Shown: positions 53,335-63,238, counted from the stretch's first letter. The stretch is 64,000 nt of DNA from Corynebacterium mycetoides (GCF_900103625.1 NZ_LT629700.1:1860001-1924000); one strand, 5' to 3'. Numbers and translations are program-made. Notes: a model not told the origin generated them from the sequence alone.

Positions 53335-54560
53335 GCTACGCTCCACAGCGGGTCGCGCTTGGGGGAGAGCCGGCCTGCTGTGCGCCACGCGTACGAGATC
53401 AGGTCGCGGTCGTCCTCGGTGACCAGGTTGCCCATTAGCCGCGCCGCAGCGGGCATGATCCGCTTGCCGACGCCCCCTCTCAACGCCACCGGCCCCACGA
53501 GCGGCAGGAACTGGGGGTAGGTGAGCAGCCGCGCGGCGGTGCGCGCCAGAGTGAAGGCGTCGCCGTAGGCACGGCGCAGCTGCGCCGGCCAGGCGAGCGT
53601 GAGGTCCGCGCCTGCGGGCGAGGACGCGATCAGCCCCACCGCCATCTGCGCGGTTTCCAGACCGTAGTCGATCCCCTCCCCGTTGAGCGGGTTCACGCAC
53701 GCCGCGGCGTCGCCGATGAGCGCCCAGTTGCGCCCGGCGACGTTGGACACGGCCCCGCCCATCGGCAGCAGCGCGCTCGCAACCGACGTTTCCGGGCCCA
53801 GCCCCCACGCCTCGCGCTGCTGCGCGGCGTAGGACGACAGCAGCTTCTTCGTGTTCACCTTCGCCGGGCGGGTGTCGGTGGACAGCGCCCCGCACCCGAG
53901 GTTGACGGTGCCGTCGCCGAGCGGGAAGATCCAGCCGTAGCCGGGCTGGATCGCTCCACCAGCGTCACGCAGCTCCACGTGCGAGTGCATCCACGGTTCC
54001 TGGGAGCGCGGCGAGGTGCAGTACGAGCGGGCGGCGATGCCGTAAACCTCGCCGCGGTGCCAGATCCGCCCGAGTTGCTTGCCAAAGGTCGAGCGAACCC
54101 CGTCGGCGACGATGACCCACTTCGGGCGCAGCGTGCCCGTGGGCGTCTCGATGCCGCTGATCGCGCCATCGGTGAACTCCACGCCCGTGGCGGGGGTGTT
54201 GTAGCGCACCTCGGCGCCGCTGAGGCGGGCGGCGTCGACCAGGGAGGCGTCGAAAAGCGCGCGCGGGCTGGCGGAGCCCTGCGTGCCGAAGCGGCTGGAC
54301 GGCCATGCGGCGGTGACCTCGCCGCCGAAACCGTGCAGCTTCAGGCCGCGGTTGCGGTAGGCGGGCACCTCCACGCCGAGCTCGCGGAGCGCGTGCACAG
54401 CGCGCGGGGTGAGACCGTCGCCGCAGGTCTTGTCGCGGCCGGGGGCGGCTGCGTCGATAAGCAAGGTGGAAAAGCCCGCCCTCTGCGCCGCGATCGCCGC
54501 CGCCGCCCCCGCCGGGCCCGCGCCAACCACGACACATTCGTATTCAGTGCAGCTAGTCAC
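53331..54560 (-). CDS. menJ: Geranylgeranyl-reductase-type flavoprotein (MenJ-like)
   Basis: FAD-dependent reductase of 409 aa, predicted to saturate one isoprene unit of the menaquinone side chain, as MenJ does in mycobacteria. FAD motif [52 protein letters not shown] and the second GD motif [23 protein letters not shown] at 54560 chosen; an in-frame ATG at 54596 is less likely because the conserved fold starts just after 54560. Membrane association is expected. Confidence 0.88.
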   Translation of the reverse strand: MTSCTEYECVVVGAGPAGAAAAIAAQRAGFSTLLIDAAAPGRDKTCGDGLTPRAVHALRELGVEVPAYRNRGLKLHGFGGEVTAAWPSSRFGTQGSASPRALFDASLVDAARLSGAEVRYNTPATGVEFTDGAISGIETPTGTLRPKWVIVADGVRSTFGKQLGRIWHRGEVYGIAARSYCTSPRSQEPWMHSHVELRDAGGAIQPGYGWIFPLGDGTVNLGCGALSTDTRPAKVNTKKLLSSYAAQQREAWGLGPETSVASALLPMGGAVSNVAGRNWALIGDAAACVNPLNGEGIDYGLETAQMAVGLIASSPAGADLTLAWPAQLRRAYGDAFTLARTAARLLTYPQFLPLVGPVALRGGVGKRIMPAAARLMGNLVTEDDRDLISYAWRTAGRLSPKRDPLWSVA

Positions 54561-54691
54561 AGTAGACCATTCTGGCACACCGCGGATCGCCTGCATTTCC
54601 TACCCGCTACCGCAGTGCGCGGCCGCGGTGGACTAGCGTAGGAGGGCGATCACTGTACTTTTACGGCACTTACACCCCAAGGACGACACCG

Positions 54692-55708
54692 ATGACCCAC
54701 GGGATCCAACCGGCACCCCGCCACGACTTATCCATGGACCTCGGCGACGCGGAACTGTCGGCGCGAGTCGCCGAAGGAATGCGCAAGGTTGAAGATCTGC
54801 TCATGGAGCGCCTCTCGGTGGGTGAGGACTTCGTCGTGGACAAAGTTACCCACCTCGCGGCCGCCGGCGGCAAGCGGTTCCGGCCGCTCGTGGCGCTGTT
54901 GTGCAGCGAGTTCGGGCCGAACCCGGGCGGCGAGAACACCATCAAGGGCGCCGTCGTCGCCGAGATGGTGCACCTAGCCACCCTCTACCACGACGACGTC
55001 ATGGACGAGGCCGAGATGCGCCGCGGCGTGGAATCCGCCAACGCACGGTGGAGCAACACCGTGGCCATCCTCGCGGGCGACATCCTTTTCGCCCACGCCT
55101 CCGAATTGATGAGCGAGATCGACACCGAGACGGTCAAGCACTTCGCGGACACCTTCGGGCAGCTCGTCACGGGCCAGATGCGCGAGTCGGTCGGGCCGCG
55201 CGGCGGCGACGCGGTCGAGCACTACCTCAATGTGATCCGGGAAAAGACAGCAGTACTCATCGCGTCGGCCGCGCACTCGGGCTCCATGCACGCCGGGGCC
55301 ACGCCCGAGGTGGTCGAGCGCTGCACCGTCATGGGTGAGGCCATCGGCATGGTCTTCCAGATCGTCGACGACATCATCGACATCTTCTCCGACTCGGAGC
55401 AATCCGGGAAAACCCCGGGTACGGATCTTCGCGAGGGCGTGTTCACCCTGCCCGTCCTCTACGCCCTGCGCGAGGAGTCCCCGGCGGGCGAGCAGCTGCG
55501 CACCATGCTCACGGGGCCGCTGGAGCGCGACGAGGACGTCGACTACGCCATCGAGCTGATCCGCCAGACCGACGGCCGGGCGAAAGCGCTCGACGTCGTG
55601 CGCTCCTACATAGCGACGGTGGAGGAGCAGCTCGACGCGCTGCCGGACTCCCCGGCCAACCGGGCGCTGCGCACCCTGTCCCAGCACACGGTGGACCGCG
55701 TCGGTTAA
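54692..55708 (+). CDS. Polyprenyl diphosphate synthase
   Basis: Trans-prenyltransferase of 338 aa making the long isoprenoid chain for menaquinone (GrcC/IspB type). The first and second Asp-rich motifs lie in LYHDDVMDEAEMRRG and QIVDDIIDIFSD; GGKRFRPLVALLCSEF marks the IPP site. The residues before the first Asp motif are small, so a long product is likely. The in-frame ATG at 54734 is an alternative start. It diverges from menJ, 131 nt apart. Confidence 0.92.
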   Translation: MTHGIQPAPRHDLSMDLGDAELSARVAEGMRKVEDLLMERLSVGEDFVVDKVTHLAAAGGKRFRPLVALLCSEFGPNPGGENTIKGAVVAEMVHLATLYHDDVMDEAEMRRGVESANARWSNTVAILAGDILFAHASELMSEIDTETVKHFADTFGQLVTGQMRESVGPRGGDAVEHYLNVIREKTAVLIASAAHSGSMHAGATPEVVERCTVMGEAIGMVFQIVDDIIDIFSDSEQSGKTPGTDLREGVFTLPVLYALREESPAGEQLRTMLTGPLERDEDVDYAIELIRQTDGRAKALDVVRSYIATVEEQLDALPDSPANRALRTLSQHTVDRVG

Positions 55709-55771
55709 AACCCCTCGCGAGCTGCCAGTTTGCTGAATTGCGGCGGGGGTGTTGTATTGTTGTTCACGCAC

Positions 55772-55853
55772 GCCAGGTTGCCCGAGCGGCCAAAGGGAGC
55801 GGACTGTAAATCCGTCGGCATTGCCTACAGAAGTTCGAATCTTCTACCTGGCA
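55772..55853 (+). tRNA. tRNA-Tyr (GTA)
   Basis: 82 nt with a long variable arm. The acceptor stem GCCAGGT pairs with ACCTGGC, followed by the discriminator A; anticodon GTA at 55806-55808; T-loop AGTTCGAATCT. CCA is not encoded. Confidence 0.95.
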
Positions 55854-55879
55854 CAGCACAGTGCACAGCACAATGAAAA

Positions 55880-55917
55880 TGACCCACTGCTTCACAGCGA
55901 GGCGGTGGGTTTTTTCT
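55880..55917 (+). terminator. Terminator after tRNA-Tyr
   Basis: ACCCACTGC (55882-55890) pairs with GCGGTGGGT (55902-55910), one wobble pair, followed by TTTTTTCTTTT. The remaining bases up to tRNA-Thr hold no recognisable gene. Confidence 0.85.
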
Positions 55918-56072
55918 TTTCCCGGGGCGTCGGATGGGGCGTCGGCAAGCATGCCCGCGCCGGGTCCGAATATGCCATGTGGCCTGCCGATTTGTGCGCG
56001 TCCACTATGTCGGGTTAGTCTTTCTAAGGCTTCAACGGAGCGGGCAGGAAAAGCCCACAACAAAGAGGCTGC

Positions 56073-56145
56073 GCCCCCTTAGCTCAGTCGGCAGAGCGTC
56101 TCCATGGTAAGGAGAAGGTCAGCAGTTCGATTCTGCTAGGGGGCT
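56073..56145 (+). tRNA. tRNA-Thr (GGT)
   Basis: Acceptor GCCCCCT / AGGGGGC, D-arm AGCTCAGTCGGCAGAGC, anticodon loop TGGTAAG with GGT, and T-loop AGTTCGATTCT. CCA is not encoded. Confidence 0.95.
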
Positions 56146-56180
56146 CTGTTGTTTGTCGGTCCTGTGGCTGGCAGGCACAT

Positions 56181-56252
56181 GGCGGTGTAGCTCAGTGGTA
56201 GAGCAAGCGACTCATAATCGCTGTGTCGAGAGTTCAATTCTCTCCATCGCTA
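56181..56252 (+). tRNA. tRNA-Met (CAT, elongator)
   Basis: Acceptor GGCGGTG / CATCGCT with wobble pairs, D-arm GCTCAGTGGTAGAGC, anticodon loop CTCATAA with CAT, T-arm GAGAGTTCAATTCTCTC. The paired first base and D-arm fit the elongator rather than the initiator. Confidence 0.9.
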
Positions 56253-56315
56253 CGTACCTTGGCTCTGGGCGCATGCGCCCGTGGTAGGGTAAGCGTACTG
56301 TTCACACAGTGCCCT

Positions 56316-56391
56316 AGGGGCGTGGCGCAATTGGTAGCGCAACGGTCTCCAAAACCGTAGGTTGCAGGTTCGAGTCCTGTCGCCCCTGCCA
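56316..56391 (+). tRNA. tRNA-Trp (CCA)
   Basis: Acceptor AGGGGCG / CGCCCCT, discriminator G and an encoded CCA end (56389-56391). Anticodon loop CTCCAAA with CCA; T-loop GGTTCGAGTCC. It lies 24 nt before secE, the conserved tRNA-Trp-secE-nusG arrangement. Confidence 0.95.
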
Positions 56392-56415
56392 CAGCTTCAA
56401 CAACGAGGAGTTCTT

Positions 56416-56745
56416 GTGACGAACCCGCAAGGTCAGAACCCGGCGCAGCCGACTGGAAAGCGGCAGCTGCGCGGGGTTTCCTCTGTTTCCGCGGCCGCCG
56501 GGGCGGCGCCGGAGTCCCGGACCCCGGCGAAAGCCGAGCAGGCCGCGGACGACAAGGTCGGCGGCGGCGCCGGCGCCTTCCCCGGCGAGGTCGCCTCCGA
56601 AATGCGCAAGGTCATCTGGCCCACCGGGCGGCAGATGCTCAACTACACGCTCATCGTGTTCGCCTTCCTCATTGTCGTGACGGCGATTGTGTGGAGCGTC
56701 GACTGGGTCGCACGCTGGGCGGTTGAGCAAGTTCTCGTCCGTTAG
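56416..56745 (+). CDS. secE: Preprotein translocase subunit SecE
   Basis: 109 aa. The N-terminal 60 residues are an actinobacterial disordered extension; the conserved part is FPGEVASEMRKVIWPTGRQM followed by a single helix LIVFAFLIVVTAIVWSV. SecE clamps SecY in the membrane. GTG at 56416 follows GAGGAG by 6 nt; the frame back to 56362 would overlap tRNA-Trp. Confidence 0.93.
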   Translation: MTNPQGQNPAQPTGKRQLRGVSSVSAAAGAAPESRTPAKAEQAADDKVGGGAGAFPGEVASEMRKVIWPTGRQMLNYTLIVFAFLIVVTAIVWSVDWVARWAVEQVLVR

Positions 56746-56766
56746 CTATACTTTCACCCGTACGCG

Positions 56767-56809
56767 TCCCGCCGCCTCGAAAGAACCGAGGAGGGCGGGA
56801 TAATTTATT
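56767..56809 (+). terminator. Stem-loop between secE and nusG
   Basis: TCCCGCC (56767-56773) pairs with GGCGGGA (56794-56800), with an inner CCTCG/CGAGG stem, followed by TAATTTATT. A terminator or attenuator; the T-run is imperfect. Confidence 0.55.
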
Positions 56810-56882
56810 GCCTCACTCCTGCCGATCGGTCTGAGCCGTGGGTAGGCTTGGGCGCAGAAGTCATAAGTTAGGAGAAAACGTC

Positions 56883-57749
56883 ATGGCTGAAGACACCCCC
56901 GGCGAGATCGAGCAGAACGAGCAGGAGACGATCGACGAGGGCGCCCCCGTCGCCCCGGACGTGTCCCCCGAAGTCGAGCCGGATGCCGAGCCGGAACTCG
57001 AGCCCGGCGAGGAGGCCGCTGACGCAGTAGACGCATTGGACGCAGCGGACGCCGAGGCGGCCCTGAGCCTGGAGGGGGAGGCGGAGCCGGCCGACGCGGA
57101 GTACCGTCGCCGGCTGCGCGAATACACCAAGGAGCTGAAGAAGCTCCCGGGCGAGTGGTACATCATCCAGTCCTACTCGGGCTACGAGAACAAGGTGAAG
57201 ACCAACCTGGACATGCGCATCCAGACCCTCGAGGTGGAGGACTCCATCTACGACGTCGTGGTCCCCATCGAGCAGGCCATCGAACTGAAGGACGGCAAGC
57301 GCAAGATGGTCAAGCGCAAGCTGCTGCCCGGCTACGTGCTCGTGCGCATGGACATGAACGACGCCGCGTGGTCCGTGGTCCGCGAGACGCCGGGTGTGAC
57401 GTCGTTCGTCGGCAACGAGGGCAACGCCACGCCGGTGAAGCACCGCGACGTGGCCAAGTTCCTGCTGCCGAAGGAGCCGTCCGTGGTCGGCGAGTCGACC
57501 CAGAAGTCTTCCGCCAACGCCGAAGGCGAAACCGTCATTGCCATGCCGGAGCAGGAGTCCGCGCCGAAGCTGGCTCACGACTACCAGGTCGGCGAGGCCG
57601 TCACCATCCTCACCGGCGCGCTGGCGACCGTTTCCGCAACCATTTCGGAGATCGACCCGGAGACCGGCAAGATTCAGGCGCTCGTGTCCATCTTCGGCCG
57701 CGAGACCCCGGTCGAGCTGACCGCGGACCAGATCGAGCGCATCATGTAA
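56883..57749 (+). CDS. nusG: Transcription termination/antitermination protein NusG
   Basis: 288 aa. A long acidic N-terminal extension (about 85 residues rich in Glu, Asp, Ala and Pro) precedes the NGN domain ([44 protein letters not shown]), then a linker and the KOW domain ([33 protein letters not shown]). It binds RNA polymerase and couples transcription with Rho or the ribosome. AGGAGAAAACGTC precedes the ATG. The extension is usual for actinobacteria. Confidence 0.94.
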   Translation: MAEDTPGEIEQNEQETIDEGAPVAPDVSPEVEPDAEPELEPGEEAADAVDALDAADAEAALSLEGEAEPADAEYRRRLREYTKELKKLPGEWYIIQSYSGYENKVKTNLDMRIQTLEVEDSIYDVVVPIEQAIELKDGKRKMVKRKLLPGYVLVRMDMNDAAWSVVRETPGVTSFVGNEGNATPVKHRDVAKFLLPKEPSVVGESTQKSSANAEGETVIAMPEQESAPKLAHDYQVGEAVTILTGALATVSATISEIDPETGKIQALVSIFGRETPVELTADQIERIM

Positions 57750-57787
57750 GCATTTTGCTTTTCGACGCCTCAACAGCGTAAAGTCAA

Positions 57788-57828
57788 GCGTCGCGCATGC
57801 CGCACTGGTGGCACGCGCGACGTTTTTC
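57788..57828 (+). terminator. Terminator after nusG
   Basis: CGTCGCGC (57789-57796) pairs with GCGCGACG (57815-57822) around an inner GCC/GGC stem, followed by TTTTTCG. Strong hairpin separating nusG from rplK, so rplK-rplA need their own promoter or read-through. Confidence 0.85.
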
Positions 57829-57927
57829 GTTCATCATCCCCGGTGGCTCCCACGACGAACGGGGGCATCCGGAAGGGCGCGTTAAGCATCGTGGCGCGAC
57901 CCCGTACCAAGGAATTGAGGTAATCCG

Positions 57928-58356
57928 ATGGCAAAGAAGAAGGTCACCGGCCTGATCAAGCTGCAGATCGAGGCAGGCATGGCGAACCCGGCTCCGCCGG
58001 TCGGCCCGGCACTGGGTGCGCACGGCGTCAACATCGTCGAGTTCACCAAGGCGTACAACGCCGCCACCGAATCCATGCGCGGCAACATCATCCCGGTCGA
58101 GATCACCGTCTACGAGGACCGCTCCTTCACCTTCATCCTGAAGTCCCCGCCGGCCGCCAAGCTCCTGCTCAAGGCAGCTGGCCTGCAGAAGGGTTCCGGC
58201 GTCCCGCACACCCAGAAGGTCGGCTCCGTCACCTGGGAGCAGTGCAAGGAAATCGCCGAGACCAAGAAGGAAGATCTCAACGCCCGCGACATCGAGGCTG
58301 GCGCCGCGATCATCGCAGGAACCGCTCGCTCCATGGGCATTACCGTGGAAAAGTAA
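57928..58356 (+). CDS. rplK: 50S ribosomal protein L11
   Basis: 142 aa. [40 protein letters not shown] and the C-terminal rRNA-binding [20 protein letters not shown] with [12 protein letters not shown]. Part of the GTPase-associated centre; needed for RelA activation and the target of thiopeptide antibiotics in related bacteria. GAGGTAATCCG precedes the ATG. Confidence 0.97.
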   Translation: MAKKKVTGLIKLQIEAGMANPAPPVGPALGAHGVNIVEFTKAYNAATESMRGNIIPVEITVYEDRSFTFILKSPPAAKLLLKAAGLQKGSGVPHTQKVGSVTWEQCKEIAETKKEDLNARDIEAGAAIIAGTARSMGITVEK

Positions 58357-58437
58357 ACGTCACGGACGTTTTTCACGTGGCAGGGCCGGCCAGGCCCGCA
58401 CCACAGCTCCCTCACCTACATAAGAAGGAACCCAAAC

Positions 58438-59148
58438 ATGGCTAAGAAATCCAAGCGCTACGCCGAGCTCGAGGCGAAGGTGGACCGCGACAACCTGTAC
58501 CACCCGCTCGACGCCGTCACCCTGGCGAAGGAGACCTCCTCCGACAAGTACGACGCAACCATCGACGTTGCGATGCGTTTGTCCGTGGATCCCCGCAAGG
58601 CCGACCAGCTGGTCCGCGGCACCGTCTCCCTGCCGAACGGCACCGGCAAGACCGTCCGCGTGGCCGTCTTCGCCGAGGGCGAGAACGCCACCAAGGCGGA
58701 GGAGGCCGGAGCTGACATCGTGGGCACCGACGCGCTGATCGAGCAGATCAACGCCGGGCAGCTCGACTTCGATGTCGCGATCGCCACCCCGGACCAGATG
58801 GCCAAGGTCGGCCGCGTGGCCCGCGTCCTCGGCCCCCGCGGCCTGATGCCGAACCCGAAGACCGGCACTGTGACCCCGGATGTGGCGAAGGCCATCTCCG
58901 ACGTCAAGGGCGGCAAGATCGCTTTCCGCGTGGACAAGGCCGCCAACCTGCACGCGCTGATTGGCAAGGCGTCGTTCACCCCGGAGCAGCTCGCCGAGAA
59001 CTACGGCGCGCTTCTGGACGAGGTCCTGCGTCTCAAGCCGTCGTCCGCCAAGGGCATCTACCTGAAGAAGATCACCGTCTCCGCCACCCAGGGCCCGGGT
59101 ATCCCGGTGGATACCTCCGTGCAGAAGAACTACGCCACCAAGGCATAG
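58438..59148 (+). CDS. rplA: 50S ribosomal protein L1
   Basis: 236 aa. Typical L1 motifs: [20 protein letters not shown], the signature [20 protein letters not shown] with [12 protein letters not shown], and VTLAKET near the start. L1 forms the mobile stalk at the E site and regulates its own operon in many bacteria. Gap of 81 nt to rplK with AAGGAAC before the ATG. A strong terminator follows, ending the rplKA unit. Confidence 0.97.
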   Translation: MAKKSKRYAELEAKVDRDNLYHPLDAVTLAKETSSDKYDATIDVAMRLSVDPRKADQLVRGTVSLPNGTGKTVRVAVFAEGENATKAEEAGADIVGTDALIEQINAGQLDFDVAIATPDQMAKVGRVARVLGPRGLMPNPKTGTVTPDVAKAISDVKGGKIAFRVDKAANLHALIGKASFTPEQLAENYGALLDEVLRLKPSSAKGIYLKKITVSATQGPGIPVDTSVQKNYATKA

Positions 59149-59171
59149 CTCGCGCGTAGCTCGCGACCGGA

Positions 59172-59197
59172 AAGCCCCGCTTCGGCGGGGCTTTTTT
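59172..59197 (+). terminator. Terminator after rplA
   Basis: AGCCCCGC-TTCG-GCGGGGCT followed by TTTTT: an ultra-stable UUCG tetraloop hairpin with a U-run, ending the rplKA transcript before the surface-protein gene. Confidence 0.95.
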
Positions 59198-59245
59198 CAT
59201 GCCCGCTCCATGGGTCATCCCATTTGGGGGTAATTGCGTCCCCGG

Positions 59246-59275
59246 TTATCAAATGAAAACACTTATCAGTACTAT
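59246..59275 (+). promoter_or_regulatory. Promoter of the surface-protein gene with Zur-like box
   Basis: TTATCA (59246-59251) and TACTAT (59270-59275) are spaced 18 nt. Between them lies TGAAAA-CAC-TTATCA (59254-59268), an inverted repeat resembling the actinobacterial Zur consensus (TGAAAAT-type arms). Zinc control is inference. Confidence 0.5.
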
Positions 59276-59309
59276 CCCTCTTGCTTTCTTGGAAGAAGGG
59301 ACGTTCCTG

Positions 59310-61940
59310 ATGACGTTACAGTCCCCCCGCCAGTCAAAAGGGCGGGTTCTTGCCGTTATAGCGTGCGCCGTGGCGCTGGCCGGTGCCACCCCCGCGCTAC
59401 CTCAAGCGAATGCCGATAGCGTATCCGTTATGGCAGCAAAGGCGTGCTCTCAACCGCTCCAGCCCATGATCAAGGACGACCGCTCCGTGCCGGCCCAGTG
59501 GCGGGATCCCTCCACCGTGGTGTTCGGGCTGGGCGATGCGGCGAAAACCACCCTCCCGGAAGCGGTCGGGCCCGTTCCAGCCGGCACCGCGTGGATGGTG
59601 GGCACTACCCAGCAGGCCGGCCTGCCGTGGATCGGAGCGAACACGCAGCACGAATCCCTCGGCGGCACCACCTCGGTGACGTGGACGTTAACCGGGTTCG
59701 AGGGGCCGGGCGCGATGGTCGTGTTCACCCAGGGTTCCCTCGGCCAGATCGTCGGCGAGGAGTGGTTCCGCGCCTCTGGCGGACAGGTCTAGGGCAAGCA
59801 CACGATCCCCGCGAACTCGCACGTGCACCCCTCCTGGGTGTTCAGCGCGCCGGGCACGTACAAGGTGACCGTCGCGCAGACCGCCCACATGGCCAGCGGC
59901 GACGTCAACGGGACCACCCAACTGACCTTCAACATTGGCGGGCAGGGCAACGCGAACGAAGGGCACCTCGACGCCCGCGACGCCAACTCCGAGGGCACCG
60001 AGCTCTCGCGCATCGTCATCCCGGAGGAGCTGTACTTTCTGGGCACCCCCGGCGACACCGTCTGGACCGCCCCGCAGTCGGTGAAGTGGCTGGAGCAGTG
60101 GCGCCCGCTCTGGTCCGGCCTGGGCGCGTTCGACCCAGCGCACGAGCCCTCCACGGACGCCATCCCCACGACGTTTGTCAAGGACACGATGCAGTTCGAC
60201 ATGATCGACTTCCGCGGCCCGGGTGAGATGCAAATCTTCTTCCAGAACGCGGTTTGGCCGCCCGAACGCGTCTTCTCCAGCGGCGACCCGGCGCTGCGGA
60301 CGGTGGACTACAAGGTCGGGGCCCACGGCCACTTCAACTGGACGTTCACTAAACCCGGCATCTACGCCATCACCTGGCAGGGGCGAGCGGAGCATGAGGA
60401 CGGACAGGTGGAAAGGTCCGCCCCCGTCACCCAGTACTGGCTGGTGGGCGATGACCCGGACGTGGGGCTGAAGGAGGGAACCACGACCAACCTCAACCCG
60501 GTGACGAAGCGCGTCGACGGCACAGTCCCGACGCCGTCGCCCTCGCCGTCACCGGTGCCTTCGCCCACCCCGACGCCGTCGCCGGGCACCGCAACCGGGG
60601 TCGGCCGCTGCGACGCGATCGCCGCGCTCGCCACGAAACCGTCGGCGTTCATCGCGGCGGGCCACATGGACCTCGCGCTCGAGGACAACGGGGGCACGCT
60701 CGCACCTAGGCTTCACGACGACAGCGACCCGCGAAACCCGGTCTCACGGGAAAGCGGCACGTTCCTCTTCGAGGTGGGTGACAAAGCCCGCGTCGACGTC
60801 TCGGACCAGCTGAGAAACACCTTCCTCGGCGAGTTCAGCCGCATCTGGATGCTCCCGCAGGCGCAGGACCAGGAGCTGCCGTGGCTCGGCTTTTCGACGA
60901 CCGCGCTGACAGAAAACAGCCTCAAGAGCGGCTCGACAGTGAACGTGTCCATGAAGGATGTTGAAGGCCCCGGGCACGTCATCACCTGGCACGAATCTAT
61001 CGGGACGCTGGACAAAGAGCTGGACTCGCGAGACCCGTCGGCGCAGCTGAGTTACGGCCTGAACAACCACGACCACCAGGCCTTCGGCTTCACCGAGGAG
61101 GGCCTCTACACCGCAACATTCGTGTACTTGGGCGTGGCGGGCAACGGTCAGCCCTTCTCCGAGGAGCTGCGGGCCTCGTTCGCGGTGGGGCAGCAGGCAA
61201 TCAATGACGCGCGGGCCTTCAAGGCGGCGAACTACTCCACTCTGCCCAGTAAGGGGCAGTGCACTACGAACCCGGGAACGTCGGACGGGGCGTCGACAAG
61301 CATGCCCGCCGACTCCCTGCCGCTGGCGCTCGCGCAGGGGTTCTGCGACATCGACAAGGCGCTGATCAACCTGGACAAGGAGGTGAGCCCGGTGATCGCG
61401 CAGTTCCGCAAGCGGCCTGACGCCGCGAGCGCCCCCGCCCCCGCGCCTGCGGCGCCTGCCGTTGAGGCCTCTGCCCCGGCTCCCGCTGCGGCACTTGCTG
61501 CCCCCGCTCCCGCCGGAGGCCCGGCAGCCCCAGCACCGGCTGCAGCCCCAGCACCGGCTGCAGCACCGGCACCGGCAGCACCGGCTGCAGCACCGGCTGC
61601 AGCTCCGGCGCCTGCCCTGGAGGACGCCCCGGCTGATGCCGCACCCGCAGAGGTACCCGCCGACGACGCTCCTGTCGACGTCCCGGTTGAGGACGCCCCC
61701 GCCACCGGCGGGTCCGGCGTAGTGTCCTCCATCGACGGGTCGGGCACCGCCCCGGAGTCGGACTCCTACGACGCGGCATCCGAGGGCGTCACGGCCGGCG
61801 GTTTCTGGGCGGGGCTCGCCTTCGGCATCGGCGCGATGGCGCTCGTCGGCGGCGCGGTGCTGTTCGCTGCGGCGTGGCGCGCGCTGAGGGAGGTCCGCTC
61901 CCGCGGCGGCGATTTGGTGGGGGACCCATCGGTGGGCTAA
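59310..61940 (+). pseudogene. Surface-anchored CHAM-domain protein interrupted by an amber codon
   Basis: The frame runs 59310-61940 but has TAG at 59790 between GGQV and GKHT, splitting the first domain. Start: signal peptide VLAVIACAVALAGATPALPQ. Repeated extracellular domains of the actinobacterial choice-of-anchor M / TIGR03769-like type have His-x-His signatures (SHVHPSWVFSAPGTYKVT, GHFNWTFTKPGIYAITW, DHQAFGFTEEGLYTATF). Then an Ala/Pro-rich wall-spanning stretch (about 61420-61720) and a C-terminal helix WAGLAFGIGAMALVGGAVLF with a short basic tail. The part after the stop is intact over 700 codons, so the stop is recent, suppressed, or a sequencing error. Insertion between rplA and rplJ is unusual. 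Confidence 0.7.
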
Positions 61941-61943
61941 GCT
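61938..61943 (+). promoter_or_regulatory. Probable -10 for the L10 leader
   Basis: TAAGCT, with TTGGTG (61914-61919) 18 nt upstream, about 235 nt before rplJ. The hexamer starts with the stop codon of the surface-protein gene. Confidence 0.4.
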
Positions 61944-61984
61944 CGCCAACTGAAGTTTGAACGGGGGTAACGCCCCCGAGCTCA

Positions 61985-62110
61985 AGTTTCACCGAAGACC
62001 GTCGGTCACTCTCCCAGAAGAGTCTAAGGCTTCCCCTCCAGGGAACGGCCCACGCAGGAGAAACGTGGCCTACCTTGTGGCGCCCCGTGCTTCTGCACGG
62101 GGCGCCTTCG
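61985..62110 (+). ncRNA. L10 leader (ribosomal protein autoregulatory RNA)
   Basis: The 230-nt stretch before rplJ holds no gene. It contains the conserved leader elements expected upstream of rplJL: GACCGTCGGTCAC, GAGAAACGTGGCC and a long hairpin GGCGCCCCGTGC-TTCT-GCACGGGGCGCC (62079-62106). Such leaders bind the L10(L12)4 complex and repress the operon (established family, RF00557). Boundaries are approximate; another hairpin, CGGGGG-TAACG-CCCCCG, lies at 61962-61978. Confidence 0.65.
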
Positions 62111-62175
62111 CTGTCACAGGCGGGCGCGTCCCGGGCGGATTGTAGGACATTACTTAGTGGAAGGAGGCGTGTGTC

Positions 62176-62697
62176 ATGGCAAACCCGAAGAATACTGCCG
62201 AGCTGGCTGAGCTCAAGAACAAGTTCGAGCAGGCGAGCTCCGTCGTTCTCACCGAGTACCGCGGCCTTACCGTGGGTCAGCTCCAGGAGCTGCGCGGTGA
62301 GCTCGGTTTCGATGTCGAGTACCACGTCGCCAAGAACACCCTCGTCAAGATCGCCGCAAGCGAGAATGGCATCGAGGGTCTCGACGAGCTTCTGACCGGC
62401 CCGACCGCCGTCGCCTTCATCAAGGGCGAGGCAGTCGACGCCGCCAAGGTCATGAAGAAGTTCAACAAGGATCACGACGCGTTCGTGATCAAGGGCGGCT
62501 ACATGGACGGCAACGTCCTGTCGGCAGCTCAGGTTGACGCCATCGCTGAGATGGACAACCGCGAGACCACCCTCGCCAAGATCGCAGGCGCTTTCCAGGG
62601 TTCCTTGGCCAAGGCTGCCGGCCTGTTCCAGGCTCCGGCATCCAAGACCGCCCGCATTGTCGCTGCGCTGCAGGACAAGCAGGGCGAAGCCGCGTAA
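62176..62697 (+). CDS. rplJ: 50S ribosomal protein L10
   Basis: 173 aa. NTAELAELKNKFEQASSVVL, TEYRGLTVGQLQELRGEL, VEYHVAKNTLVKIAAS and a C-terminal L7/L12-binding helix (FQGSLAKAAGLFQAPASKTA). Base of the ribosomal stalk. The ATG follows GGAAGGAGG. Probably self-regulated through the upstream leader. Confidence 0.97.
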   Translation: MANPKNTAELAELKNKFEQASSVVLTEYRGLTVGQLQELRGELGFDVEYHVAKNTLVKIAASENGIEGLDELLTGPTAVAFIKGEAVDAAKVMKKFNKDHDAFVIKGGYMDGNVLSAAQVDAIAEMDNRETTLAKIAGAFQGSLAKAAGLFQAPASKTARIVAALQDKQGEAA

Positions 62698-62767
62698 AGC
62701 GCACCGTACATCTCCATAGCACATCCCCGGGCCGGCTGGGTCGGCCCACAAAAGAAAGGAAGCCGCA

Positions 62768-63157
62768 ATGGCTAAGCTGTCTAAGGACGAGCTCATTGAG
62801 CAGTTCAAGGAAATGACCCTCATCGAGCTCTCCGAGTTCCTGAAGGAGTTCGAGGAGGTCTTCGACGTTACCGCCGCTGCTCCGGTTGCAGTTGCTGCCG
62901 CAGGCGCCCCGGCCGGTGGCGAGGCCGCCGCTGAGGAAGAGAAGGACGAGTTCGACGTCGTTCTCGAGGACGCTGGCGACAAGAAGATCGGCGTGATCAA
63001 GGCTGTCCGCGAGATCGTCTCCGGCCTGGGCCTGAAGGACGCCAAGGAAATGGTCGAGAGCGCTCCGAAGGCGATCCTCGAGGGCGCCAACAAGGACGAC
63101 GCCGAGGCTGCAAAGGCCAAGCTCGAGGAGGCCGGCGCAAAGGTTACCCTCAAGTAA
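62768..63157 (+). CDS. rplL: 50S ribosomal protein L7/L12
   Basis: 129 aa. N-terminal dimerisation domain ([20 protein letters not shown]), an Ala-rich hinge ([20 protein letters not shown]) and the C-terminal factor-binding domain ([37 protein letters not shown]). Recruits translation factors. AGAAAGGAAGCCGCA precedes the ATG. Confidence 0.97.
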   Translation: MAKLSKDELIEQFKEMTLIELSEFLKEFEEVFDVTAAAPVAVAAAGAPAGGEAAAEEEKDEFDVVLEDAGDKKIGVIKAVREIVSGLGLKDAKEMVESAPKAILEGANKDDAEAAKAKLEEAGAKVTLK

Positions 63158-63180
63158 TCTCGCCGCACTTCGCGCTGCCT

Positions 63181-63220
63181 AAAGCTCCCCGTCGGGTTTT
63201 CCCGGACCGGGGAGCTTTTC
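63181..63220 (+). terminator. Terminator after rplL
   Basis: AAGCTCCCCG pairs with CGGGGAGCTT around a loop containing GTCGGGTTTTCCCGGAC, followed by TTCGCTT. It also sits next to the stop of the convergent SDR gene. Confidence 0.8.
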
Positions 63221-63238
63221 GCTTATCGACGCCTCCGG

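Noticed and set aside
55918..56072. Small gene between tRNA-Tyr and tRNA-Thr
   Set aside because: No frame with a ribosome site or recognisable sequence; the stretch appears to be spacer.
59310..61940. Pyrrolysine or programmed read-through at the internal TAG
   Set aside because: No pyl genes or read-through context are visible, and other genes in the window end normally with TAG. A nonsense change or sequence error is simpler.
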